Both the position numbers and the translations under genes were made by a program. DNA of 9,294 nt from Syntrophomonadaceae bacterium. GTDB lineage: Bacteria; Bacillota; Dethiobacteria; DTU022. Below, piece after piece: positions 1-6,060 of this stretch. The notes beneath the pieces were generated by a model, which was not told where the DNA came from, searched no databases, and worked only from the letters and a program-made list of their open reading frames with translations. Numbering within the stretch: the first letter of the stretch is position 1; every line of letters begins with the position of its first letter. The stretch is from positions 1-9,294 of the forward strand of contig PWMM01000294.1 of the NCBI GenBank assembly GCA_003558195.1. The letters are read 5' to 3'.

Positions 1-62
1 CTATGGTAAATTATAAGATATGCGCAAATCGTTATTTTTTTCCATAAAAGATGTTAAAAATG

Positions 63-91
63 TTGACAAAAAATCAAAGGACTGGTAATAT
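63..91 (+). promoter_or_regulatory. sigma-A type promoter of the riboswitch transcript
   Basis: A perfect -35 box TTGACA lies at 63-68 and a -10 box TAATAT (5 of 6 consensus bases) at 86-91, separated by exactly 17 bases. Transcription would start near 98, about 50 bases before the c-di-GMP aptamer, and run into the gene at 303. This is the best promoter match in the window and points to strong basal transcription that the riboswitch then tunes. Confidence 0.75.
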
Positions 92-147
92 TATTATGAA
101 AAATTAGAAATATTTGTGCTGTGTTAACAACTTATAAAGAAAATGTT

Positions 148-248
148 AACCTGAACGATAAGGGCAATCCTGCTGAAAAGCAGGGACGCAAAGCCAAGGG
201 TCTAAGGCCATTAATCCGGCTAAGATAGCCTGGCTGACGGAACAGGTT
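148..248 (+). promoter_or_regulatory. cyclic di-GMP class I (GEMM-I) riboswitch aptamer
   Basis: The closing helix is AACCTG (148-153) with CAGGTT (243-248). Inside it are the GEMM-I signatures: AGGGCAA at 161-167, then a hairpin CCTGCT/AGCAGG (169-174/179-184) capped by a GAAA tetraloop at 175-178, then GGGACGCAAAGCC at 183-195, then a second arm with CTAAG and ATAGCC elements (202-230) resembling the tetraloop receptor side. The middle G of GGG, the position I align with G20 of the Vc2 aptamer, is a G. That fits c-di-GMP rather than the cyclic AMP-GMP variant, which carries A there. The element lies between a promoter and a surface-protein gene, the usual context for this class. The identification is from conserved blocks seen by eye, not from a covariance-model score. 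Confidence 0.9.
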
Positions 249-290
249 TATTGGTATCTATTTTTTTAGATACTCACAGCACCAGGGAGG
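229..290 (+). promoter_or_regulatory. possible riboswitch expression platform over the ribosome binding site
   Basis: No intrinsic terminator (GC stem plus U run) follows the aptamer. The only local hairpin, GTATCTA/TAGATAC (254-260/267-273, loop of T's), is AT-rich and is followed by CTCACAG. However, CCTGGCTG at 229-236, in the 3' part of the aptamer, can pair with CAGC (277-280) plus CAGG (283-286), leaving a 2-base bulge. CAGG overlaps the start of the AGGGAGG Shine-Dalgarno (284-290). This pairing is mutually exclusive with the folded aptamer, which suggests translational control in which ligand binding frees the site (an ON switch). The sign of regulation is inference. Confidence 0.35.
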
Positions 291-302
291 AAAACAAAAA
301 AC

Positions 303-1907
303 ATGGGCAGGGCAGCGTGGCGCCGGAAAAAGCGCAGGCGTAAGATTAACCTTTTGCCAGTTATGATCACAATAGCGGCCTTGCTTTTTGTGTCTTCGCT
401 CGTTTTATTCTTCACTGACAGCTTCGGTTTTACTGCCTCTTTGCGTACTTTATTAACTGCCAGCCAAGTGGAAGAATTTGATTCTGAAGGCCTTAAGGTA
501 ATAGATAGCGACTATACCATAGATGCTCCCGGTGAAAAATTAGAGAATACTCATATAACTGGAAACCTCTATCTGGCCCCTGAGATAGGGGATGGTAATG
601 TTGATTTGATCAGCGTTGTAGTTGACGGCGCTGTTTTGGTCCGGGGCGGTGGTTTGAAGTCAATATTTTTCCGGGACTGCACTTTAAACGAAGTAAAGGT
701 AAACCGGCCTGAGGGTAGGGTCAGGCTGGTGTTTTCCGGTGATACCATTGTTGAGAATATAGACTTAGAAACCAGCTCCCGCCTGGTAGAAAACCTGGCT
801 GAGGGAGCAACAGGTGTAAAATCCATTCAGTTGCTGACTGATGAGCAGGTCGAATTGGTTGGCAATTTTGAAGCGGTACAGGTGCTGGTCCGCGAAGCCA
901 ATCTTAAGATAGAAAGTGAGCTTTTAAAACACCTTACCGTGGCTAATACTGCTGGTGGTACGACCATCTATTATTCAGACGATATCTTCATTGAAAACTT
1001 ACAGATTGACGGTTCTGTAAATCTTTTTGGGCGAGGTTCTGTAAACCAGGCTGTAATATCGGCTAATGGTACTTCTGAACTGGAAGGAAGTTTTAACCGG
1101 GTTAAAGTTACCTCTGAGGCGGGATCTTTTGAACTTGTAGAAGGCTCAGATTACCAGGAATTGATTGTTGCGGTCGGTGCTTTGAATAATCTATTTCATC
1201 TATATGATGATGTTACGGTTAATTTAATGGAGCTTAATGAAGCGGTTGATATAAAAGGTCAGGGTGAGATTATCAAAGTAATTATCAACGCAGCCGGTTC
1301 AACCATGGAACAGATTCCTCATGAGATTGAATTTCTCCAGGAGGTAAGCGTATTCATTGACGGCCATGAAATTTTAACTCCTGATATGCTTAAAGCGCTT
1401 AGGGAGCATGGTGATCCGGAATATGTTCCGCTGGCTACCGCGTCCAACCAGGAACAGGAGCCTGCACCGGAACCAAATCCTGAACCTCAGCAGAGCTCTG
1501 CTCCATCAGAGCAACCGGCACCAGAACCGGCTCCCCAACCGGACCCGAAACCTGAACCGGCACCTCAACCGGACTCGGATCCGGAACCAGAACCGGTTCC
1601 TCAACCGGTCCCGGAGCCAGGGCCGGATAATGAAAGCACAGAGGAGGCTTCTTCACCTCCTGGATTCAAACTTGAAATTATAAGCCCGGCAGACAGTAAT
1701 GAGATATTAACCCAGGGCAAAAATTTACTTTATGTCACCCTTAACACTAACCAGCCGGAAAACTACCGGGTTACCCTGGAAGGAACGGTAGAAGATGATG
1801 CTCCGTTAAGGTACTTAGAACAAGCAAATAAATTTTTTACATTAATAAATAAGGAAACTGAAAAAAGCAATTTAGAGAATAAAATCGTTATTGTTCCGAT
1901 TGATTAA
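303..1907 (+). CDS. membrane-anchored surface protein with beta-helix-like repeats and Pro/Glu linker
   Basis: This 534-residue protein begins with a very basic stretch (residues 6-14) and one hydrophobic segment (about 17-37). These form a signal anchor or uncleaved signal peptide that places the rest outside the cell. Residues 60-355 are short beta-strand repeats (for example GNLYLAPEIG, VDGAVLVRGGG, RLVFSGDTIVENI) of the kind seen in Bacillota surface proteins and likely to form a parallel beta-helix. Residues 386-445 are a Pro/Glu/Gln linker. Residues 454-534 look like a small Ig-like domain (GKNLLYVTLNTNQPENY). No catalytic motif, SLH domain or LPXTG signal is seen. The start has an AGGGAGG site at 284-290, a rather long 12 bases upstream. 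The gene lies directly behind a c-di-GMP-I riboswitch, which suggests a role in adhesion or the sessile state. The gene model is firm; the function is not recognised. Confidence 0.85.
   Translation: MGRAAWRRKKRRRKINLLPVMITIAALLFVSSLVLFFTDSFGFTASLRTLLTASQVEEFDSEGLKVIDSDYTIDAPGEKLENTHITGNLYLAPEIGDGNVDLISVVVDGAVLVRGGGLKSIFFRDCTLNEVKVNRPEGRVRLVFSGDTIVENIDLETSSRLVENLAEGATGVKSIQLLTDEQVELVGNFEAVQVLVREANLKIESELLKHLTVANTAGGTTIYYSDDIFIENLQIDGSVNLFGRGSVNQAVISANGTSELEGSFNRVKVTSEAGSFELVEGSDYQELIVAVGALNNLFHLYDDVTVNLMELNEAVDIKGQGEIIKVIINAAGSTMEQIPHEIEFLQEVSVFIDGHEILTPDMLKALREHGDPEYVPLATASNQEQEPAPEPNPEPQQSSAPSEQPAPEPAPQPDPKPEPAPQPDSDPEPEPVPQPVPEPGPDNESTEEASSPPGFKLEIISPADSNEILTQGKNLLYVTLNTNQPENYRVTLEGTVEDDAPLRYLEQANKFFTLINKETEKSNLENKIVIVPID
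1524..1620 (+). repeat. imperfect tandem repeat encoding the Pro/Glu linker
   Basis: The 7-mer GAACCGG recurs at 1524, 1554 and 1590, each copy followed by a variant of CTCC(C/T)CAACCGG. This gives units of 30 to 36 bases. They encode EPAPQPDPKP, EPAPQPDSDPEP and EPVPQPVPEP, a stiff extended spacer between the beta-helix region and the C-terminal domain. Copy number could vary between strains. Confidence 0.7.
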
Positions 1908-1910
1908 AGT

Positions 1911-1938
1911 AATTTATCCAGCAGATCAGTGTTTTTTA
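1911..1938 (+). repeat. short intergenic element, copy 1 (AATTTA..CCAG..AGTGTTTTTTA)
   Basis: Four bases after the stop of the first gene lies AATTTATCCAG, then CAGATC, then AGTGTTTTTTA. A close copy lacking a few central bases occurs 15 bases after the stop of the gene ending at 4885. No stable stem precedes the T6 run, so I do not call a terminator. Confidence 0.4.
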
Positions 1939-1972
1939 TGAATTAGTTGACGTTTAAACCGGAGGTGTGCCG

Positions 1973-3784
1973 GTGTTTAAAAAAAGCGTTGTTGTAATTG
2001 TCCTTTTCCTATTGGTGTCAGTTGCTTTTGTTGTTACTGCTTCTCCGGTCTTGGCCGCAGTAACCGGTTTTGTGGCAAAAGGTGCAGACGGCAGCTATTA
2101 TAAGTACCCCTATGATGAACTGCTTGATTCATATGCTCTTTCATTGCTTGGAGAATCAAACGGTCTTTATGCCGATTATGCGGCCAAGGAAGTATATGCT
2201 TTAAAAGACTCTAATAACGGCTATATCGATTATGAAGATGTAATCATGCGTTATGCTGAAGCTTTAGCCCTGGGCAAAGTATTCGATTTGAATGCTTACA
2301 CAGGAAGCAGCAAGGCCCGTAAAGCCCAGTTACCTTCTGAGATAAAATTGGTCAGGCTTAATGACGGGGGTCTAGAGTACAGCTCGATTACAACAATTTC
2401 TCATAACCCTCTAGCTGATTATAAGCCGCCTAGAACTAAAACTCCGCTGGTGGGTGCGGCCGGTGCTTCAGTGGAACAAGCCCAGAAGTGGGCCCAAAAT
2501 AATGAAGCTCACCAGAGGCTAATTGATATAGCTCCTACATACTGGGATTACGCTGAAAGAACTGGCATTCGTCCGGAAGTTTTATTTGTTCAGGCTGCTT
2601 TACAAACTGATTTCGGTAATTATTTTGAAGGAGCCCCAGCCTCTTCAAATAACTGGGCTGGGATTTTAAAGAAAGATTCTAAAAGTAGCGATTCTGACGG
2701 TTATGAAAAGTTTTCTAATCCCGAGGAAGGGGTCAGGGCTCATTTTAATCATATGGCTGCTTATACTGGTTTAAAGCCTATTGGTGAACCACATGACCGT
2801 TATAATGTTGTTTTAGAACAATCCTGGGCCGGTGCAGTGATCAATGTTGATGATTTAAGTGGAAAATGGGTTTCAGACGAGCGTTACCACTATCGTATTT
2901 TATTTTTACTGGATGAACTTAAGAATACTGTAGTTGATCAAAAACCTGAAGAAAAAGATCCTGTTGATACGGGTGAAGAAGATAAAAAGCAAGAACTGGA
3001 TCCCGGAAAGTTTGAGCATGTTGCTGTTGATGTATCTGAGGTTACTGTTCTGCATTTAAGGAGCGGGCCCAGTACTGATCACGATATTCTTGACCGGTTG
3101 GTAAGAGGAACGGTTCTGGAAGTGATCGGCGGAGAAGGCAAGTGGCTTGAAGTTGTTACCCCTCGGGGTAAAAAGGGCTGGGTACACGGAGACTATGTCA
3201 AAGCCGTGGATCTGTCCGCTAATCCTTTTAAGGGTAAAAAAGTGGTTATTGATCCCGGTCATGGAGGGTTAGATACAGGAGCTATTGGTATTACCGGGTT
3301 ACTGGAAAAAGAAGTTACTATAGATGTGGCAGAAAGGCTTAAAATATTTTTAGAAAATGCCGGTGCAGTGGTTGTTATGACCAGGGAAGGAGATCGCAGC
3401 GTAAGCAACAGCAGAAGAGTTAATATAGCTAATGATGCCAAGGCTGATGTATTTATAAGCATTCATGCCAATGCTTTTTCTAACCCTGACTCAAATGGAA
3501 CCGAAACATTTTATTGTTCCAATAATAGTAGCCGGGACGCTTCAAGGTACCTGGCTCAGCAATTACAGAGGGAATTAATTGAAGCACTGGGCCGGAGAGA
3601 CCGGGGAGTGAAAACCCGCAGTTTCTTTGTGATCAAGGAAACTAAAATGCCTTCTGCACTGGTTGAACTGGCATTTTTAAGCAACAAAGAAGAAGAAGCG
3701 TTGTTAAAAAAACCGGAAGCCCGGGCTGCTTCAGCTGAAGCATTATTCAAAGGCCTAGAAGCTTACTTTAGGAAACACAGGTAA
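1973..3784 (+). CDS. secreted autolysin: glucosaminidase-like + SH3b + Amidase_3 (N-acetylmuramoyl-L-alanine amidase)
   Basis: This peptidoglycan hydrolase cuts the amide bond between N-acetylmuramic acid and L-alanine in the wall. The GTG at 1973 is preferred over the in-frame GTG at 1967, because GGAGG (1961-1965) is 7 bases from the former and 1 base from the latter; that gives 603 residues. A signal peptide covers 1 to about 29. Residues 30-165 are unassigned. Residues 168-318 match the endo-beta-N-acetylglucosaminidase fold (PEVLFVQAAL, NNWAGI, EEGVRAHFNHMAAY). The expected catalytic Glu in the ALETG-like motif is Gln211 (codon CAA, 2603-2605). SH3b spans about 348-413 (LHLRSGPSTDHDIL, GWVHGDYV). 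Amidase_3 spans 421-603 with zinc ligands His430 (DPGHGG), Glu445 and His498 (SIHAN), and catalytic Glu565 (VELAFLSN), all present. The gene follows the beta-helix gene with no terminator visible, so it is probably co-transcribed under the riboswitch. Confidence 0.92.
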   Translation: MFKKSVVVIVLFLLVSVAFVVTASPVLAAVTGFVAKGADGSYYKYPYDELLDSYALSLLGESNGLYADYAAKEVYALKDSNNGYIDYEDVIMRYAEALALGKVFDLNAYTGSSKARKAQLPSEIKLVRLNDGGLEYSSITTISHNPLADYKPPRTKTPLVGAAGASVEQAQKWAQNNEAHQRLIDIAPTYWDYAERTGIRPEVLFVQAALQTDFGNYFEGAPASSNNWAGILKKDSKSSDSDGYEKFSNPEEGVRAHFNHMAAYTGLKPIGEPHDRYNVVLEQSWAGAVINVDDLSGKWVSDERYHYRILFLLDELKNTVVDQKPEEKDPVDTGEEDKKQELDPGKFEHVAVDVSEVTVLHLRSGPSTDHDILDRLVRGTVLEVIGGEGKWLEVVTPRGKKGWVHGDYVKAVDLSANPFKGKKVVIDPGHGGLDTGAIGITGLLEKEVTIDVAERLKIFLENAGAVVVMTREGDRSVSNSRRVNIANDAKADVFISIHANAFSNPDSNGTETFYCSNNSSRDASRYLAQQLQRELIEALGRRDRGVKTRSFFVIKETKMPSALVELAFLSNKEEEALLKKPEARAASAEALFKGLEAYFRKHR

Positions 3785-3944
3785 AAAGATAAAAAGATCT
3801 ATTCTCGGTAACATATACCAGATCTAGGAGTAAAACGTCTGCCTGTTTTGTTTAGTTTTAAAACTATAGCTTGCTTTATTTAGATTAAAGATATAAAATA
3901 TTAATTAATTAAGAACCAGAATAGAAAAATTTTTACACGAAAAA

Positions 3945-3971
3945 GCAGGATATTCTAGATAAATATTGAAT
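3945..3971 (+). promoter_or_regulatory. candidate SigH-type promoter
   Basis: GCAGGATAT (3945-3953), an 11-base spacer, and ATTGAAT (3965-3971) fit the Bacillus subtilis sigma-H consensus RnAGGAwWW - 11/12 - RnnGAAT at every fixed position. Transcription would start near 3978 and leave a leader of about 195 bases before 4175. SigH drives transition-state and early sporulation genes in Bacillota. A match by eye in AT-rich DNA can be chance. Confidence 0.35.
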
Positions 3972-3988
3972 TAAAGAAAGGCTAAATG

Positions 3989-3997
3989 TGTTAAAAT
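3989..3997 (+). promoter_or_regulatory. candidate extended -10 promoter
   Basis: TGTTAAAAT (3989-3997) is an extended -10 of the TGn-TAtAAT type with -10 TAAAAT at 3992-3997. No good -35 is found at 17 bases; TTGAAT at 3966-3971 is 20 bases away. It may be an alternative or second start for the gene at 4175. Confidence 0.25.
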
Positions 3998-4099
3998 AGG
4001 GAAAAGTGTCTTTATTTATTATGTTTAACGTTATTTGAATCGGACATTGAAGATTAAGTAAATGGAGGTGAAAACAAAAGAGATTAAGAAACGAAGGAG

Positions 4100-4149
4100 C
4101 ATGCGCTTCTAACGTATGGTCATATTTATAGAGAGAAATAAAGCGCATG
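4100..4149 (+). promoter_or_regulatory. 9-bp inverted repeat in the leader of the LPPTG protein gene
   Basis: CATGCGCTT (4100-4108) and AAGCGCATG (4141-4149) are perfect inverted copies separated by 32 bases, ending 11 bases before the Shine-Dalgarno AGGGAG at 4161-4166. In RNA the repeat would form a stem just before the ribosome binding site; in DNA it could be an operator. The inner sequence is AT-rich and forms no obvious further stem. Confidence 0.5.
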
Positions 4150-4174
4150 AATAATTTAAAAGGGAGAGAAGAAT

Positions 4175-4885
4175 ATGAAAAAGCTAGCCAGGTGCGGAAT
4201 TTTATTAATCGTATTGTTGGTCGGCTTAACGGTTTTGGTATTTAACAACCAGGCGGTTTATGCCAACGATGAACCTGAACTAGAGCTAACATCTATAGAT
4301 TTTGCCAGACAGACAGCTGTCGAAGCGGCTGATCGAGCCATTAGACGGGTTCCAAGTTACATAAAATTCTTAGATCCGGTTATTGAAGAAAATATTTACG
4401 AAGCCCGTCGTTTAGCTGATGATGCGATGATTAATTATGGCGCGGTAAGATCTGATTTTCAGGACTTGGAAAGACTTGAGGCGGCTGAAAAAATGCAGGA
4501 AAAGCGTCATGCCATAGATGCTGCCAGAGCTGCTATTGATAAAATCCCCCCCCAACATCAAATCACCGAACAACACAGAGCAATCATAGAAGAAGCGCGA
4601 CGCCTTACAGAAATAGCAATTGAACAATACGGGGCGACATGGCTTGATATTTGCTGGCGCTACAAGGAACTGGTGGATGCAGAAGAGAGAGTTGAAGATC
4701 CTTATCCTGTTCCAGTGCCTGATCCAGTCGATGATCCGGATGTAGATCCAGATATTGATCCAGATGTTGATCCGGAACCAGAACCTTTACCGCCAACAGG
4801 AGCTATAACAACTAGTATTATAACCGGTTTAGCATTAACAGGAGCAGGGTTGATGTTCCTGGGCAAACGTAAGAGACGGTTTTAG
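4175..4885 (+). CDS. LPXTG-anchored (LPPTG) surface protein with two helical repeats
   Basis: This is a 236-residue exported protein. The signal peptide is residues 1-30 (cleavage likely after VYA). Two helical repeats of about 65 residues follow (45-112 and 113-174), with the pattern AI..(I/V)P...AR.L.D.A...GA...D....L..AE. The next segment is an Asp-Pro rich linker (175-204). It ends with a sortase signal LPPTG (205-209), a hydrophobic stretch and the tail KRKRRF. Sortase would cut after Thr208 and join the protein to peptidoglycan; no sortase gene is in the window. The start has AGGGAG (4161-4166) 8 bases upstream. The repeats also occur in the next gene, so the two products may form similar stalks or bind each other. 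A C7 run (4547-4553) lies in the coding sequence. Export and anchoring are well supported; the binding partner is unknown. Confidence 0.88.
   Translation: MKKLARCGILLIVLLVGLTVLVFNNQAVYANDEPELELTSIDFARQTAVEAADRAIRRVPSYIKFLDPVIEENIYEARRLADDAMINYGAVRSDFQDLERLEAAEKMQEKRHAIDAARAAIDKIPPQHQITEQHRAIIEEARRLTEIAIEQYGATWLDICWRYKELVDAEERVEDPYPVPVPDPVDDPDVDPDIDPDVDPEPEPLPPTGAITTSIITGLALTGAGLMFLGKRKRRF
4733..4780 (+). repeat. 12-base tandem repeat encoding the Asp-Pro linker
   Basis: Four consecutive 12-base units begin at 4733, 4745, 4757 and 4769 (GATCCGGATGTA, GATCCAGATATT, GATCCAGATGTT, GATCCGGAACCA). They encode DPDV, DPDI, DPDV and DPEP. This is the wall-spanning spacer just before the sorting signal, and its length could change by slippage or recombination without breaking the frame. 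Confidence 0.8.
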
Positions 4886-4900
4886 AATAAACTAATTGAT

Positions 4901-4924
4901 AATTTAACCAGATAGTGTTTTTTA
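4901..4924 (+). repeat. short intergenic element, copy 2 (AATTTA..CCAG..AGTGTTTTTTA)
   Basis: AATTTAACCAGAT followed by AGTGTTTTTTA matches the element at 1911-1938, again shortly after a stop codon and upstream of a surface-protein gene. The shared tail AGTGTTTTTTA is 11 bases and identical. Its function is unknown; a weak terminator or a regulator site are both possible. Confidence 0.4.
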
Positions 4925-4925
4925 A

Positions 4926-4954
4926 TTGTGGTTCATTAGACAAAGTGCTATTAC
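4926..4954 (+). promoter_or_regulatory. weak candidate promoter for the first cohesin gene
   Basis: TTGTGG (4926-4931), 17 bases, then TATTAC (4949-4954) preceded by TGC, an extended -10 feature. Only 3 of 6 and 4 of 6 consensus bases match, so read-through from the upstream gene is equally possible. Confidence 0.22.
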
Positions 4955-4960
4955 GGGATA

Positions 4961-4981
4961 AAGGAGGGTAGCTATTACCTC
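4961..4981 (+). other. orphan Shine-Dalgarno within a small hairpin
   Basis: AAGGAGGG (4961-4968) is close to a perfect ribosome binding site, but no ATG, GTG or TTG follows at a workable distance; the only option is an ATT at 4974 with 11 codons. GGAGGGTA (4963-4970) can fold on TACCTC (4976-4981) with one bulged G. It sits in the leader of the cohesin gene at 5028, whose own site is AAAGGGG at 5011-5017. Confidence 0.3.
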
Positions 4982-5027
4982 GTTTAGTTGGTTTAGATAT
5001 TTTGAATAACAAAGGGGTGTAAATCTG

Positions 5028-6035
5028 ATGAGATTAATTAAAAAAAGAAAGACAATGTTGATAACTATGACAATTTGCTTGGCGCTTCTATTGCTATTAT
5101 CCCAGTTCGCCTTTGCTTCAGATGGTGTCAGGCTTAGCGCCAGCAGTGAAACAGGTGCAGTGGATGATGAAGTTACAGTAACCATTAGCATTGAAAATGC
5201 TCTTAATACTGAGGGCGGGCAGTTCGATTTATCCTTTGACAGTGATGTAGTTGCACCTGTATCCGCTGCCAGGGGTGGTTTTGTCCCCGATGTATCGGGT
5301 AACCTTTTTGATTACAACCTCGATTTGGCTGACGGCCAGTTAAGGGTAATCTGGGTAACTGCTGAAGGATCAGATGCTGGTTCAGGAACTGTTGGCACTA
5401 TCGTTTTTGAGATTGTAGATGAGGGAGAAACCAATCTTAATTTCAGCAATATCGTTATTTCTCCAGATGATGTGGATGTAGCTGCGCCTTCTTCAGGGAA
5501 AATTACCTCTGAAGATCCCGTAGATGAGCTTAAGAAAGCTATTGATGATGCTAATGCAGCTATCGCCGCCCTTCCGGCAGTAGAAGATCTTACCTTGGCT
5601 GATAAGGCAGATGTGCAAAGAGCTCGCGATCTGGTAGATGAGGCTAAAGACCTTGGTGCCGAAGATGCAGATTTCGACGACCTGGCAAAACTGGAAGATG
5701 CGGAGAAGAAAATTGCCAAGCTCGAGGCGATTAAGGCAGCCGATGATGCTATTTTGGCCTTGCCTTCGGTCGATATTTTAACTCTTGATGACAAACCAGC
5801 TGTGGTAGCTGCGAGGGCACTGGTAGACAGGGCAAAAACCGAACATGGCGCAGTAGATGCTGATTTTCTCTATCTTGACAGGTTGCGGGCAGCAGAAAAC
5901 CGGATCAAGGAGTTGGAGGGGCTCGTTCCCACCCCGCCGACCGGTATGATGCACTACCTGCTTCCGCTGGGTATGCTGATTCTTTTAGCGGGCCTGGTAT
6001 TTTACGTCAAGCGCGGTTATCCGGCTTCCAGGTAA
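5028..6035 (+). CDS. cell-wall-anchored cohesin protein with helical stalk and TPPTG-type sorting signal
   Basis: This 335-residue protein is likely a surface receptor for dockerin-bearing proteins. The signal peptide is 1-30 (cleavage after FAFA). Residues 33-160 are a cohesin domain: VRLSASS, VTVTISIENA, a GGQFDLSF strand, then TVGTIVFEI and LNFSNIVISPDDV near the end. Two helical repeats follow (about 167-233 and 235-298), of the AAIAALP...LTLADK...ARDLVDEA...L..AE..I type, forming a stalk. The C-terminus has PTPPTG (301-306), a hydrophobic segment (about 307-326) and KRGYPASR. TPPTG has Thr at the usual Leu position of LPXTG, so sortase processing is likely but not certain; if it fails, the segment serves as a membrane anchor. 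The ATG at 5028 has AAAGGGG about 10 bases upstream. The next gene carries a second cohesin and the one after that a dockerin. Confidence 0.9.
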   Translation: MRLIKKRKTMLITMTICLALLLLLSQFAFASDGVRLSASSETGAVDDEVTVTISIENALNTEGGQFDLSFDSDVVAPVSAARGGFVPDVSGNLFDYNLDLADGQLRVIWVTAEGSDAGSGTVGTIVFEIVDEGETNLNFSNIVISPDDVDVAAPSSGKITSEDPVDELKKAIDDANAAIAALPAVEDLTLADKADVQRARDLVDEAKDLGAEDADFDDLAKLEDAEKKIAKLEAIKAADDAILALPSVDILTLDDKPAVVAARALVDRAKTEHGAVDADFLYLDRLRAAENRIKELEGLVPTPPTGMMHYLLPLGMLILLAGLVFYVKRGYPASR

Positions 6036-6060
6036 TTGCAAGATTCTTAAGAGTAAAGAC

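Larger units (their letters stand above)
3785..4174 (+). other. 390-base non-coding region between the two gene groups
   Basis: This AT-rich stretch has no convincing small gene. A weak inverted repeat (AGATCT at 3795-3800 and 3820-3825, with inner GGTA/TACC) follows the autolysin stop but has no T run, so termination is uncertain. The second half carries promoter candidates, a 9-bp inverted repeat and purine-rich Shine-Dalgarno-like sites at 4064-4068 and 4094-4099. The GTG touching the first site would give only 14 codons at impossible spacing, and the ATG after the second gives 3 codons. It most likely supplies a promoter and a long 5' leader for the gene at 4175. Confidence 0.6.

Noticed and set aside
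254..273. Intrinsic terminator as riboswitch output
   Set aside because: The GTATCTA/TAGATAC stem is AT-rich and is followed by CTCACAG, not a T run.
1408..1683. Asn/Arg-rich + strand frame and a Pro/Val-rich minus-strand frame over 1435-1656
   Set aside because: Both are shadows of the repetitive Pro/Glu linker of the gene at 303; composition comes from the repeat, and neither has a ribosome site.
1967..1972. GTG at 1967 as start of the autolysin
   Set aside because: It is one base from GGAGG (1961-1965). The in-frame GTG at 1973 has a normal 7-base spacing and gives a standard signal peptide.
3853..3870. TAGTTTTAAAACTA palindrome as a terminator for the autolysin gene
   Set aside because: The stem is only A-T pairs and is not followed by a T run, so it would be too weak.
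4068..4112. Possible 14-codon leader peptide beginning at GTG 4068
   Set aside because: The GTG overlaps its own GGAGG, so no ribosome could use it; no other start fits.
5312..5794. 160-codon minus-strand Ser/Ala-rich frame
   Set aside because: It is the antisense of the Ala/Asp-rich cohesin stalk, its composition is explained by that, and no ribosome site was seen.
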